A stretch of DNA of 64,000 bases. Origin: Cryptomeria japonica (lineage: Eukaryota; Streptophyta; Pinopsida; Cupressales; Cupressaceae). Within the stretch, counting starts at the first letter, position 1; every line of letters starts with the position of its first letter. Location of the stretch: positions 722,141,649 through 722,205,648 of the forward strand of contig NC_081413.1 in assembly GCF_030272615.1 (NCBI RefSeq), given 5' to 3'. The notes below the pieces were generated by a model. The model had not been told where the DNA came from. It saw nothing but the letters and a program-made list of their open reading frames with translations, and made no database searches. A program made the translations under genes and the position numbers. Shown piece by piece: positions 24,691 to 35,961 of the stretch.

Positions 24691-25219
24691 GTCGAAGTGA
24701 CCAAATGTTGTAGAGGGAGGAATGGTAAGTTAGGAGAAGCCTTTAGAATGGATTTTAGTTTTAAGCCTAGAGAAGGTGGCAAGATTAAATGAGTATTTCA
24801 AGCTCTAGGCAAAATTATCTTTTTTATCAAAATTGATTCCTTCCAGGTAAGCTATATCACATACATGAGTTGTAATTGTTATAGGTTGAGTATCAAAGTA
24901 AGCCAAGTTAGAGATGATATGATTAAGCAGTGGGCCCCTCAAAAGTATCAAGATTAATCTAATATATCATGATATTTATTACAAAGCATTGTTGGTGCTT
25001 AACAATAACATTATTACATCTATAGGAATACTCACCACTTGTGCCAAGGCATGCAAATAGCTCAAGATTCGAATTTCATGGCATTTCAATTATTATTTTT
25101 AGGTAGCTTCTAAGCGTTGACTTACATTAGTATTTGGGTTTTGTAGAAGAGTATAGAGAATTCACAAAGCAAAGATAATGGAGTCGAATTTGAGACTGGT
25201 CTCTAGAGTAGATAATAGG
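24691..25219 (+). other. LINE 3' sequence between RNase H and element B
   Basis: Follows the end of RNase H. Holds weak ORF remnants and, from ATG 25179, a frame that runs into element B and stays open across the removed insertion (see the entry at 42872). No family recognised. Confidence 0.5.
25215..25219. repeat. Target-site duplication of element B (ATAGG)
   Basis: ATAGG directly before the 5' LTR and again at 42867-42871 directly after the 3' LTR: the 5-bp duplication expected for a Ty3/gypsy insertion. It proves that the two LTRs belong to one insertion event. Confidence 0.95.
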
Positions 25220-25998
25220 TGTAGACACCTCAAATTGTCATGTCTAATTAAATAAATATCTTTATTTATTTAATTACTTTAGCCTAATTCTTCTATTAAT
25301 TAAATAATCTTTATTTATTTAAAATATTCATTTACCCTCTTCTAGCCTTATTTCTTATTTAAATAAATACATTTATTTATTTAAATTATCCTTTTCTTAA
25401 ATTAAATAAATATCTTATTTATTTAATTGATCCCACTTCTTCTATTAATTAAATAAATCTTTATTTATTTAATTAATTCATTAGCCTTTTCTACCCATGA
25501 CACATGTAATTCATCTCTTAATACCTACACTACCTACCCTCTTATTATTTTCTTATTTCCTCTACCTACCCTCTAATCATAGCCGACCTCTTTTACACCT
25601 CTCAATCTTATCCCTCCATTTCATATGGTGTCTTCTATATAAGGAGATGCTTCCTTCATTATCAAACCCTAACTACTTGATCAATTGACTACTTGACTAC
25701 ATTGTGCTTTTGAACATATGCGATCCTACTTGCAACCATATTTTTTTTCTTTGTTGAGCTCTTGTGCATATAAAATCTGAGAGTAAATATATCAAGCAAG
25801 ATCAATGGAGATAGGAAGAATGGAGATTCAAACCCTATAGGACATGTGATGGTATAATCTTTGTGATTTCATTTGATTTGCATTGTCTTAGGTAATCTTC
25901 ATATGTTATGGTGGATCTTTGTTGTTGTTAGGCTAGGGTTTTGTGGTTGAACTCATTTAGTCTTTCATCATTGTTGTTATCCACTTTCACCATATACA
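25220..25998 (+). repeat. 5' LTR of element B (779 bp)
   Basis: TGTAGACACC...ATATACA. AT-rich front with TTAATTAAATAAAT-type direct repeats, then a TATA box and an R/U5-like part. Matches the 3' LTR (42087-42866) over its full length with about 17 differences. A 63-codon ORF found in both LTRs is a by-product of this identity, not a gene. Confidence 0.95.
25636..25642 (+). promoter_or_regulatory. TATA box in 5' LTR of element B
   Basis: TATATAA within TCTTCTATATAAGGAG, identical in the 3' LTR (42504-42510). Likely sense promoter; transcription would start some 30 bp downstream, near the CTTCCTTCATTATCAAACCC segment. Confidence 0.7.
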
Positions 25999-26001
25999 TT
26001 T

Positions 26002-26019
26002 TGGCATGCCTAGTGGGAC
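26002..26019 (+). other. Primer binding site of element B
   Basis: TGGCATGCCTAGTGGGAC begins 3 bp after the LTR and starts with TGG, the complement of a tRNA CCA end. The matching tRNA was not identified from memory; it would have to end GGCATGCCA. Confidence 0.7.
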
Positions 26020-26104
26020 TCTTGTCCCTTTTGCATTTAACATCTTTGTTGCAGATTTTGTGTTTTGAAGTTGCAGATCTGACATTTTCGACAGTATTTT
26101 GGTA

Positions 26105-26370
26105 TTTTCGCGTCTGCGTACTTTCGGATCGCATTTTTGGCTTTCTGTCACGTCTGCGACATCTAGGATCGCGTCCACACCTTCGATAGTATTTTTTTTT
26201 TTGCAGATTCCGAAAATCGCGTTTGTGTTCCCTAATCGCGTCTGTGGGATTTTTAGGTGCGTCTGCATCCAAAAGTCGCGTCTGCATTCCGGAGCCGCAT
26301 CTATGTGTCACAGAAGCGCGTCTGCATCCAGAAGCCGCGTTTGTGTTTATGGTAACCACGTCTATGTGCG
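26105..26370 (+). repeat. CGCGTCTGTG-type repeat cluster 1 (leader)
   Basis: About eleven copies of a motif close to CGCGTCTGTG or CGCGTCTGCATCC spaced by roughly 17-40 bp: for example near 26108, 26148, 26216, 26232, 26257, 26275, 26293, 26313, 26333 and 26354. The reverse complement of this motif fills 41265-41560 in the antisense intron. Confidence 0.8.
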
Positions 26371-27583
26371 TTGATGTCGTTTTGGGGGTTTTCATTGATT
26401 TAGTTTTAGTCATTCAGTTTTTTAGATCTGGTTTATTTTGAGCTAACATTTTCAAATCTAGCTAACGAAATTCGTGCAGCTTGTCTTGAAAGCAAAATCG
26501 TTTTGTTGAAGGCCCCTATTTTCACAAATTCTTTTGGATCTAAAATTTACCTAACTTGTGTGCTTGCAAGAAGGGGTGATTATTTCAAACAATCCAAACT
26601 ACTAACAAATTTTTGTTGCAGGATCTTGGCAAGGGTTTTTGGATTTTTATTGTGTGCCTTGTTTTCATAGACTAGCAAACACTTCAATTGGTGCTTTAAA
26701 ATTGAATCATTGTCTTTTGTGTCTTGAGCAATAGGCTCTTTTTGTTTAATCTTTAGAGGGCTTGTCTCCCTGTGTGGTCATTAGGACTACTAGTGAGGAG
26801 AGAACAACCCAAGTGGTAGCAAAAGAAAAGCCATCTTCTTCCAAACCACTATAAATAACTGTATTCATGGTGAAAACTATGAATAACGTGTGCTGATTAG
26901 TTCATACCAACACTATGTCTCGCCATAAACCCATTTGATCAAATTTATTTGATCATTTGTAGGGCGTAACCCCTACTGGCTGGGAGCCTTCTATATTTAC
27001 AGAGCTGAAAGTGCCACATGTATGGCCACACGAGCGGATGCCCTTACTAGTACCTTTTTGTTTTAGAAGCCCAAATCCTTCTAGTTGTTGGGTCAGGATG
27101 TCGGACCTCTGGTAGTGGCCCACACACATACGGTTCTTAGTAGAGATACAAAGTTTGCCACAAGGAGTTTTTGTGGGGACTGATGCTTGGCTGCCCTAAG
27201 AAGTGAGTGCCGAGGGTGGAGCCAGTGGGGTCAAGCATCTAAGTATCCGCTATGAATAGCGTAGCCTCGAGGTAAAACCCCATGTGGGATCAACAACTAT
27301 TGTCTTGGCCAGCCATAAGAATTGTGCTTGACTTGTTTTAAACATTTAAACATTCAAGACCAAACAGCAAAACATTGTGTCTTTTGTGTCTTCAAGTGTA
27401 TGCAAAACAATTTTACATCAAACAACACAATTTTCTTTGAGTCATTTTTGTCTAGAAACTTGCAAACATTGAGTCCTCATCAACACTATGTCATCTTGTC
27501 ATGGAAAAACAGTCAAACATTCAGATTGGGTCACAACAAAGCAACTTCACAGATTCAAAAAAAATTGCACAAATTTTGCAGAA

Positions 27584-27805
27584 ACGCGTCTGTGTCTGAC
27601 ATAATAGCGTCTGTGTCGTATAACCGCGTTTGTGAAGGGCAGAAACGCATCTGTGTTCTAAAAATCAACATTGCATTTACAAAATCTCAGACTTGTGTCT
27701 GTGTTAAACAGAATCACGTTTGTGTCAGGAAATCACGTTTGTGTCAGGAAATCACGTTTGTGTCAGGAAATCGCGTCTGTGCAGTATACAGGCACGTCTG
27801 TATTC
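27584..27805 (+). repeat. CGCGTCTGTG-type repeat cluster 2 (leader)
   Basis: About ten copies of CGCGTCTGTGTC and variants, including three near-perfect 20-bp units of TCACGTTTGTGTCAGGAAA (27714-27770). Same motif and orientation as cluster 1. The 20-bp period does not preserve a reading frame. Confidence 0.8.
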
Positions 27806-28294
27806 AGAATTGAAAAACTTTTATAGTCCAGCAAACAAACACAGTTAATTTCAGAATTCTTGAGCTTCCTAGGTTATTTCTCCAGGGTTTCATCTAGCAT
27901 TCAACCTGTCTGTGGGTCTTACAAAGTCCATCATTGCTTTACACCTTACATTACATTCATATTTGTCTAAACTTGAGTCAAAAGGTCACTTGCTTGTCCT
28001 CATCATACTTTGTCAACACACTACATACAACAACATTTTTCTAAGTGGTCCCTCATCAAGGTCTATCACCTTTGGGTCTCATTTGGTCTTACTTAGAGTC
28101 AAGGTCAACTTACCTCATCAAGAGAAACTATCATCTCTTTGGAAGTCACACCTACTCTACTACATACATACTTGGTCTTACATTTTGGACATTGCAAGTA
28201 AACCTTAGATTCATTTACATTCCATCCAACTCTTGGTCTTCCATACTCTTTCCATTTTCATCTAGTCTCACACATCTTGGTCAATACCTAGTTC

Positions 28295-30601
28295 ATGGTT
28301 GAAACTCATTCCCAAAAATCTAGGAGAGAAGCTAAAGAGGCTCAAGAGTCCACAAACATGAGTTCCTATAAGTATGACAATGATATCTTTTTCAATTCTG
28401 ATCATACTACATTACCTGACATGGATGCTTATAGAAACATTCCAAATGTTGAGCACATGGACACTACAAACAATAATGATACACACAATGAAAATATGGA
28501 CAACATTTCAGTACATTCAACAGAAGTGGAAGACACCATTATGAATCCTTATTTCAATCGATTGGTTGAGGAAATAATGAGGAGAGATAGACAATACTTT
28601 CCACAAGTGATGGCACAAAGTGGAGCCAAGATACCTCATGATTTTGACATGTCTCAAATAATAGATAATAGACCTTTGCAAGAATCTCACTCCAACATAG
28701 ATCAAAGGAGGCCTAATAGTGGAGGCAATAGAGGACCACATATGGTGCCTGAATCACCATCATCTTTGTTTCAAAAACCAGAGGTCCCATACACACATGG
28801 TCAAGCATATGATACTCACCTTCACAGACCATTATGGAAGTCTTATGCAGAAAAATATGCTCAATCACATACCAATGCTAAGGACCAACCACCAAAGCAA
28901 TTGGATATTCAAAGGCATGCTCAAAATTTGGACACAAGGAAATCCCATGTCGAATTTGGGGGCAACACACTAGAACGAACTCAAGAAATGCCGGTAGACT
29001 ATGGTATACATGGACAAAGCGGATATTCTATTCCTCATCATGACTCTAGACCAATTGATTCATATACACAGCATCATTATAGACCTCCTCCATATGAATA
29101 TGTGTATGATCAATATCATCCATATATGCAGTGTGCTCCTCCTCCACCCGGTGGTTTAGGCATGGGATATGGTCCAATAAGTCGATCTCCACCTAAGAAC
29201 AATTTGGAACAACAAATTAAGGATTTACAAAATAAAATGGAGGACATAAATACACCAAAGCCAACATACACAATGAGAGACATATGTCCTTATCCATTTG
29301 ACAAGAGCATTCCAATGCCTCCATTTCCTACACACTTCATGACGCCTAAGTTTGATAAGTACAAAGGAAAAGGAGATCCTAAAGCACACATAAGATAGTT
29401 TTTCACAGTTTGCATTGAGGTAGCAGCAGAAGAGACATATTTGATGAGATTATTCCCACAGAGCTTAGGTGATCAAGCTATGGAATGGTTCTCCCAACTT
29501 CCACCTGGAATTAAGTCATGGGGTGACTTAGCAGAGGCTTTTATCCAACATTTCTCATACAACATAGAGACAGACATATCAGTCACTACTTTGTACAGCA
29601 CCAAGCAAAAGGAGGGAGAGTCTTTTGCATCATTTTTACAAAGATGCAGAAATCTAGCTAGCAGATGCTCTTGTGAAATTCCACAAAAACAAATGGTAGA
29701 GATGTTCACCCAAAATGTTAACAAAGACATTGGCTATGATCTAAGGAAAGCTTGTTTGTCCACCTTCAAGGATGTCATTGAAAAAGGCTTAGCGATAGAA
29801 AAGGTCCTAATTGAACAAGGAGGCATTAAGATATTCAAGGAAAACAAAGATGACTTTAAAGGAAAAGATAAGCCAAGATTTTGGAATAAAAACAAGAACA
29901 CAGTCAATGATGGTGTTGTTGATGCCAATACAGTGCGACCCAAAATAGTTTTTTCGAGATCAAGCTCTACAAACAATCAGGTGAATACTCAAACAACTTC
30001 TAGATCATGAAGGAAGTATACCCCATTGGGAGAACCACTTGAGTCAGTTTTCAAGAAGCTAGTGGCAAACAAAGTAATCACAAACCCAGATTTTCCACCA
30101 TATGAGCCAAAGGTCAAACCAAATTGGTGGAATGATGATGAATATTGTGAATTTCATAAGAGCAAAGGTCATAAAACAGGAAATTGTCATCGACTGAAGA
30201 ACATCATACAAGATCTTATTGATAGAGGTGACATTGAGATTGAAGGGCACTCATCCAATCAAGAACATGAAATGTTTAAGGAACCATTCCCAAAACATGA
30301 CAAGGGAAAAGTTGCAGCCACAGATGATCAAACCAACTATACCAGAGCATCCTACAACTATGATTCAACTATCAATCACATCTCGATGGACAATTATGTC
30401 TCTACCATTATCATCAAGGACAAAACCCCTCAGAATTCTACCCAGAGACCCAAGATCGTTCTAAAAGGCATTGGATCTTCTTCCGAACCTACCTCTGAAT
30501 GTCATGTTACAACCCGTCGAGGTAAATTCACTTTGCAAGGTGCTCCAGCCAAAAACACCGCTTCCTCATCAACCAAGCCTGAGTACGACCTTGTAGAATA
30601 G
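28295..30601 (+). pseudogene. Element B gag
   Basis: Starts at ATG 28295; the next ATGs agree with the same frame. A poorly conserved Pro/His/Asn-rich N-terminal half leads to the gag core from about 29280: FPTHFMTPKFDKYKGKGDPK, then EVAAEETYLMRLFPQSLGDQ, AMEWFSQLPPGIKSW and FASFLQRCRNLASRC. A zinc-binding region typical of this lineage follows at about 30140-30215 (EYCEFHKSKGHKTGNCHRLK; pattern CxxH-H-C). In-frame stops: TAG 29396, TGA 30008, TAG 30599. Without them gag and pol form one open frame, as is usual in Tat elements. The capsid-like domain would assemble the virus-like particle. Confidence 0.88.
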
Positions 30602-31528
30602 TTAGGGAAAACACCTGCGCTTATCTCTATCCTTGAACTCTTATGCATATCCCCCGCACATAAAGCTATTCTTGACAAAATTTTGAGAGACACTGTTGTT
30701 CCTACTGATTTGAACGTGGACCAGTTTCAAGCCATGGTGGGATACCTTTCCATTCCACACTCTCTTACATTCACAGAAGCCGATGACGCCTCCGTAAGTC
30801 AGCCACATAATGCACCATTACACATTGAAGCCTTCATACACAAACATAGAATCAAACGAGTCCTGATAGATGGAGGAGCAGGTCTAAATATTTGTACATT
30901 GAGAACTATTAAACAATTGGGATACTCTGATAAAGCTGTGAATTCTACAAACAAAATTACCATCAAAGCATATGATGATGAAGAGCGTTCATCCAAGGGT
31001 ACAGTCACCTTACCTCTCAGAGTTGGGCCAGTTACAAAGGATGTGGTTTGTCAAGTACTAGATCTTGATCTCACATACAACATATTGCTAGGACATCCTT
31101 GGATTCATGAAATGAGGGCGGTCCCATCTACATATCACCAATGCATCAAGTTTCCTCACAATGGAGTTGAAATAACAGTTAATGGAGATCCTAATCCATT
31201 CATATATTGCAATAACTTGAGACCAAAAACTGAGACCATCATTCCCAGTAATCGTGAAGTTGTTCCTTCTTCTACATACATTGATCCTGAGTCATTAAAA
31301 CCTTCGACATCAAAACAAGGTGAACTTAAGGGCAAATTCCAGGACAAGGGCATGGGTGAATACACTTTGAATCGGACCATGTACTTACAACAAGTCATGA
31401 GTTCACCAAAAGAATATGGAAGACCACATCCTAATAAGCGGGTATCTATCATTATACTCAAATGGGACCCTACTATCTTTCAAAGATGGGGTGAACTGGA
31501 AGAGGAAGACTTATACAAAATGCTTTAA
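30602..31528 (+). pseudogene. Element B protease region
   Basis: Same frame as gag. Aspartic protease core at 30850-31130: RVLIDGGAGLNIC holds the catalytic Asp in the DGG form seen in Tat proteases in place of DTG/DSG, and a downstream NILLGHPWIH closes the fold. It would cleave the gag-pol polyprotein. TAA at 31526-31528 ends the frame before the G-patch segment. Confidence 0.85.
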
Positions 31529-31760
31529 AAAGACCTTGAACATGATACACAAGATCACATCAGTATACCATGTGAGAAGTATGGCAAAGGGTTCAAAATT
31601 CTACAAAAAATTGGGTATGATGGTAAAAGCCCTCTTGGGTTAAGAAAGGAAGGCATCATTGAACCTCTACAACCTGAATTGACATTCAAAAAGGAACGCT
31701 GGAAGGGACTTGGTTTCATGACTTCCAAGGTCCACACTCAAAGGACAGAAGAAGCATTAC
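31529..31760 (+). pseudogene. G-patch-like segment between protease and RT
   Basis: After the TAA the same frame continues with YGKGFKILQKIGYDGKSPLG, then LRKEGIIEPLQ and ERWKGLGF. This fits the glycine-rich G-patch pattern (aromatic-G-x-x-hydrophobic-hydrophobic-x-K-hydrophobic-G-aromatic, then G-hydrophobic-G, then a basic GI.EP run). G-patch modules bind RNA or activate DEAH helicases and are known in some retroviral and plant gypsy polyproteins. Here the likely role is in RNA handling or RT assistance (inference). Confidence 0.65.
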
Positions 31761-32765
31761 AAATCAAAGCTGCCAAAATTCAACAAGAGAATCGCTATTC
31801 CACAGACTCCAATGAATGGGAATGGGGTTCAGACAAATCCTCTAGCGACTATGAGCTCACTGAGACATTCAGAGAACCAAGTGAGCCAACAGAAGAAGAG
31901 GAATTTAATAGGAAATTCAAAGTTGGTCAAGAAACAACCCCAGAGGAACCCATACAATCTTTGCCTCTAGGTCCTGGGTTGAAATCACATAGAATGAGAA
32001 CACCTGTCCTGAAATGCGCTACTAGTGATGATAATCTGGATTCGTTCATGATCGAGACTGATGAGGAGAGTGCCAATGATGACCTCGATAACTACCTTGA
32101 CATACCTGAATATAACTGCATCTTCACCCTTAACCCTGCTAACTTTGAGGACATCAAAGGCCTTCCCCTTGTTCACCACCAACTCATTGACCAGGACCAT
32201 GAAGGACCTGCACAGTTTGACACATTCCAAAAAGATGAAGCTTTTATTGACTATCTTGGCATACGAGATGATCTTCCCCTTGGGGACCATAAAGCGAGAT
32301 ACGCTATAGAACTCAATAGCGTGACATATTTCGGTGAGGGTGTCGGGCCTTCTAGTCGCAAAAATATAAAAATGAAAACAAACCAAGGGTCTTATGGCAA
32401 AAACCACACTGTGGCACTATCTGACCCCAAAAAAGTAAAAAGAAAGGACGTATCTGAGGGCGAAAACCTCTCTAAGGCACCCAAAGATGGAAGGCTCAAC
32501 ATTCTCCCAGCATCATATGAGGAAAAGTCATCCATGTTGGTAGAGGAGACTATCAAAACAAACATTGGTACAAAAGAAGTTCCACATAACATATTCCTAG
32601 CTCAATCTTTGACAAAGTCAGAAAGGTCAAAATTCATAAGTTTCTTCACGGAACGACAAATCAACTTTGCATGGTCATACGCTGATATGCCTGGATTGGA
32701 TCCGGATTTGGTAATACACCATTTGACAGTTAAACCGGGGGCAAAACCAGTGAAACAGAAATTAA
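31761..32765 (+). pseudogene. Element B acidic linker before RT
   Basis: Open frame rich in Glu, Asp and Ser, without recognised domain, leading into the RT entry region (IFLAQSLTKSERSKFISFF, then FAWSYADMPGLDP and HHLTVKPGAKPVKQKLRK). Just after this the frame shifts: the run AAGAAAATGCATCC lacks one A compared with the frame needed for MHPQVALLVKAELEKLL, so RT continues one frame over from 32770. Confidence 0.75.
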
Positions 32766-33426
32766 GAAAATGCATCCACAAGTGGCATTACTAGTCAAAG
32801 CAGAACTTGAGAAATTATTGGATGTCGGATTCATACGCCCAATTGATTATCTTGAATGGATCTCCAACTTAGTACCTATCAGTAAACTAGATCATAGCAT
32901 CAAAATATGTACAAATTTTAGAGACATCAACAAATCTTGTCCTAAGGATGATTTTCCGTTACCAAATATTGACTTGATTGTTGATCTCATAGCAGGTCAT
33001 GCGATGTTATCCTTGATGGATGGATTCTCTGGTTACAATCAAATAAAAATTGCATCTGAAGACCAACACAAAACAACGTTCACTTGTCCTTGGGGAACTT
33101 TCTGTTGGAATGTCATGCCCTTTGGGCTAAAAAATGCAGGCACTACATATCAAAGAGCCATGACTACTATCTTTCATGATCTCATGCACATTACTGTGGA
33201 AGATTATGTTGATGACCTCTTGGGCAAATCAATAGATAGAAATACACATTTGGACATACTTTCAGTCGTCTTTGATCGGTTGGAAAAATATAAAGTCAGA
33301 TTAAACACCAAGCAATGTGTCTTTGGAGTAACCTCCGGGAAGCTCCTGGGATTCATTGTGTCAAAAAGAGGAATTGAAGCCGATCCAACAAAAGTCAAGG
33401 CCATCCTAGAGATGCAACCACCATGA
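32766..33426 (+). pseudogene. Element B reverse transcriptase
   Basis: Complete RT palm: WISNLVPISK, FRDINKSCPKDDFPLPNID, LSLMDGFSGYNQI, FTCPWGTFCWNVMPFGLKNA and the catalytic EDYVDDLL (YVDD at 33204-33215), then LNTKQCVFGVTSGKLLGFIV. TGA 33424-33426 interrupts before NISQLRSLQGRLQ; Arg is expected there. The polymerase would copy genomic RNA into cDNA. Dead because of the upstream frameshift and this stop. Confidence 0.92.
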
Positions 33427-34050
33427 AACATCAGTCAGCTTCGATCTTTGCAAGGGAGACTCCAGTCTATACGAAGATTCATAGCACAACTTGTAGATAA
33501 ATGTAATCCCTTTCAGCACTTGCTACATAAAAACATCAAATTCAAATGGGATGATAACTGTCAACAGGCTTTCCAGATACTCAAAGATTATCTTCTGAAT
33601 CCGCCAGTTTTGATGCCACCAGTTCTAGATCAGCCTTTATTACTATACATATCAGCTACTTCAACAGCACTGGGGGCACTCTTAGCACAACAAGTTGCCG
33701 AGGGCAAAGAAAAGGCAGTATACTATATCAGTCGCACATTGGTGGGATATGAGCTAAACTACACACCAATTGATCACGCATGTCTCACCGTGGTCTTTGC
33801 TTCATAGAAATTACGACATTACATGCTAACTCATAAGACTAAGTTGGTTGCAAGGATAGATCCATTGAAATACCTTCTCAATAAAGCAATTCTTACTGGG
33901 TGACTAGCCAGATGGGTAATGCTCCTGAGTGAATTCGACATCGAATATGTGGACAAAAAAGCAATAAAAGGACAAGCTATCGCAGATCAGTTAGCAGATG
34001 CCCCCATGATAGATGATGTTCCTCTAATTTCAGAATTTCTAGATGAATCC
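33427..34050 (+). pseudogene. Element B RNase H (RT-linked)
   Basis: FKWDDNCQQAFQILKDYLL, then LLLYISATSTALGALLAQQ, AVYYISRTLVGYELNYTPID and HACLTVVFA lead to the tether DIEYVDKKAIKGQAIADQLA. Stops at TAG 33805 (element A has CAG, Gln, at the matching codon) and TGA 33901. Confidence 0.9.
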
Positions 34051-34560
34051 ATTTTAACAGTGTCACATGCAAAGCCATGGCAACTATACTTTGACGGCTC
34101 ATACACATAGCATGGGGCAGGAGCTAGCATCCTCTTTATAAATCCTCAAGGGGATTCTATACCAAAATCATATTGATTATCATTTCCCTGCACTAATAAC
34201 ATAGCAGAATATGAGGCATTAACAACTGGATTACATATTGTAGTTCAGTGGAAGATCTAGGAACTTCGTGTTTTTGGGGACTCTCAACTTGTAATTTGTC
34301 AAGCAACTGATGCTTACCAAACAAAGGATGAGAAATTAATGCCTTAAAAGAGAATGGTGGATGACCTGAAACAACATTTCATAAAGATAGACTTTGAGCA
34401 GATACCAAGAGAGCAGAATCGAGCCGCAGATGCCATGGCTACAATTGCTTCACTAATTGATCTACCTCTGAATGAGACCCGCTATGAGTTCTTGGTGGAT
34501 AATCTTTTGGTTCCTTCATATGAAATCACTCTTACTGAGATAATATGTGTCGTCGGTCCT
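34051..34560 (+). pseudogene. Element B archaeal-type second RNase H
   Basis: WQLYFDGSYT, then after TAG 34108 HGAGASILF, NNIAEYEALTTGL, VFGDSQLVI and NRAADAMATIASL. This is the extra RNase H that defines the Tat group and is thought to complement a weakened RT-linked domain. Stops: TAG 34108, TGA 34174, TAG 34258, TAA 34345. The acidic residues persist. Confidence 0.88.
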
Positions 34561-35826
34561 AAGTCCCAGTTATATGGTTCCATTTTTACATACCTTCATG
34601 ATAATACCTTTCCTCCTGACCTATCCAATAACCAATGTCGCACTTTCATTCGCCAATCTTCTCGATACGTCATTTTAGCCGATGTCCTATACCATCGAGG
34701 TCTAGATGGTACTCTTCTTAGATGTTTGGAAAGCGATGAAGCTCAGATTGCGTTACGTGAAGTACATGAAGGGATATGTGATCCACATTCTAGTGGTCCT
34801 ACCTTAGCCAAGAAACTTATCAGGACTGGATATTACTGGCCCAATATGGAAAAAGATTCATATCAGTTTGTCAAGAAATGTAAGCAATGTCAACTTCATG
34901 GAGACCTCATCCATGTGCCAGCACAAGAATTTCAACCAATTGCGACTCCTTGGCCCTTTTGTCAGTGGGGACTCGATCTCATAGGCAAGATTCACCCTCC
35001 ATCCTCCAGTGGTCATAAATTCATTATCACTGCCATAGAGTATTTCACAAAATGGATCAAAGTCGTGCCTCTCATGCAAGTCACTGGAAAACAAATTGCT
35101 ACATTCATTCTCAACTATATCATTTGTCGATACAATATTCTTGTTTCCAATATCACCGATAACGGGCGTCCCTTCAAAAATCAGGATGTTCGTGAACTCT
35201 GTGATCGCTTCCATATTTCCCATCGTTTCTCCACACCTTATTACCCCCAAGGTAACGGTCAAGCTGAGGCGTCTAATAAAACAATCCTTAAAATCTTAAA
35301 AAAGATAGTCGACGACACTAGCCGCAATTGGCATATCCAACTAAATCCCGCACTTTAGGCCTACCGCACAAGCGTTCGCACACCTACAGGAGCTACACCT
35401 TATTCACTTGTCTACGGCGTTGAAGCTATCTTTCCTATTGAGGTCGAGCTACCCTCTTTATGAGTCTCTTTGCAAAACATTATCAGTGATGAAGACTATA
35501 GGGTCTCTCGCTTACAAGAACTTGAACTATTGGATGAACGAAGACAAACTGCTTTTAATCATCTCAAGGTTTATCAACAATGAATGAGTCGCAACTACAA
35601 TCACAAAGTCAAGCCTCACACATTTGAGGTAGGTGATTTGGTTCTCAGAGAAAACCCCAAAAATCAACAAGACGGAGAGAAGAAGGGCAAGTTCGAACCA
35701 AACTGGCTTGGTCCTTACATCATTATAGCAGCATATGGATCTGGTGCATATCAGCTCTCAACTACAGAGGGTGAACCTTTAGAGGATCCTATCAACAACA
35801 TGCACCTTCGCAGGTTTTACACATAG
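34561..35826 (+). pseudogene. Element B integrase
   Basis: Zinc region EVHEGICDPHSSG...VKKCKQCQ (34753-34890), DDE core with LDLIGKIHP (34971-), NITDNGRPF (35149-) and PQGNGQAEASNK (35248-), and C-terminal KFEPNWLGPYIIIAAYGSGA (35690-35750). Stops: TAG 35356 (element A has TGG, Trp), TGA 35461 and TGA 35581 (element A has CGT, Arg, at both). The natural end is TAG 35824-35826 after MHLRRFYT. Confidence 0.92.
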
Positions 35827-35854
35827 CTCTTCGGAGTATCCTAATTCAAAATAC

Positions 35855-35900
35855 AAAAAAAATTTAAAAAATTTAAAAAAATCAAAAAAGTAAAGAAAAA
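35855..35900 (+). repeat. A-rich tract after pol in element B
   Basis: Short A-rich run equivalent in position to the longer tract in element A (2345-2510). Confidence 0.7.
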
Positions 35901-35939
35901 CATTTCGTCCAACGGTGAAAATCACTTCGGTGGCGCCCT

Positions 35940-35961
35940 GGGCAAGTACCATGGTGAAAAC
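35940..35961 (+). other. Conserved non-coding block (element B copy)
   Basis: Identical over 22 bases to 2545-2566 of element A; begins GGGCAAGTACCATGG. Both are preceded by GGCGC(C/T).TGGG-type sequence and followed by unrelated sequence. Confidence 0.65.

Larger units (their letters stand above)
26020..28294 (+). other. gag-pol leader of element B
   Basis: A 2.3-kb untranslated leader between primer binding site and gag ATG. It includes two clusters of a CGCGTCTGTG-type repeat (26105-26370 and 27584-27805). Short ORFs cross these clusters, but unit spacing is not a multiple of three and they carry no recognisable domain. Other large Tat elements (Ogre) contain introns; whether this leader is spliced cannot be decided by eye. 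Confidence 0.6.

Noticed and set aside
26105..27805. Regularly spaced short repeats resembling a CRISPR array
   Set aside because: Units and spacers are irregular, repeats are imperfect, there are no cas genes, and the context is the leader of a plant retrotransposon.
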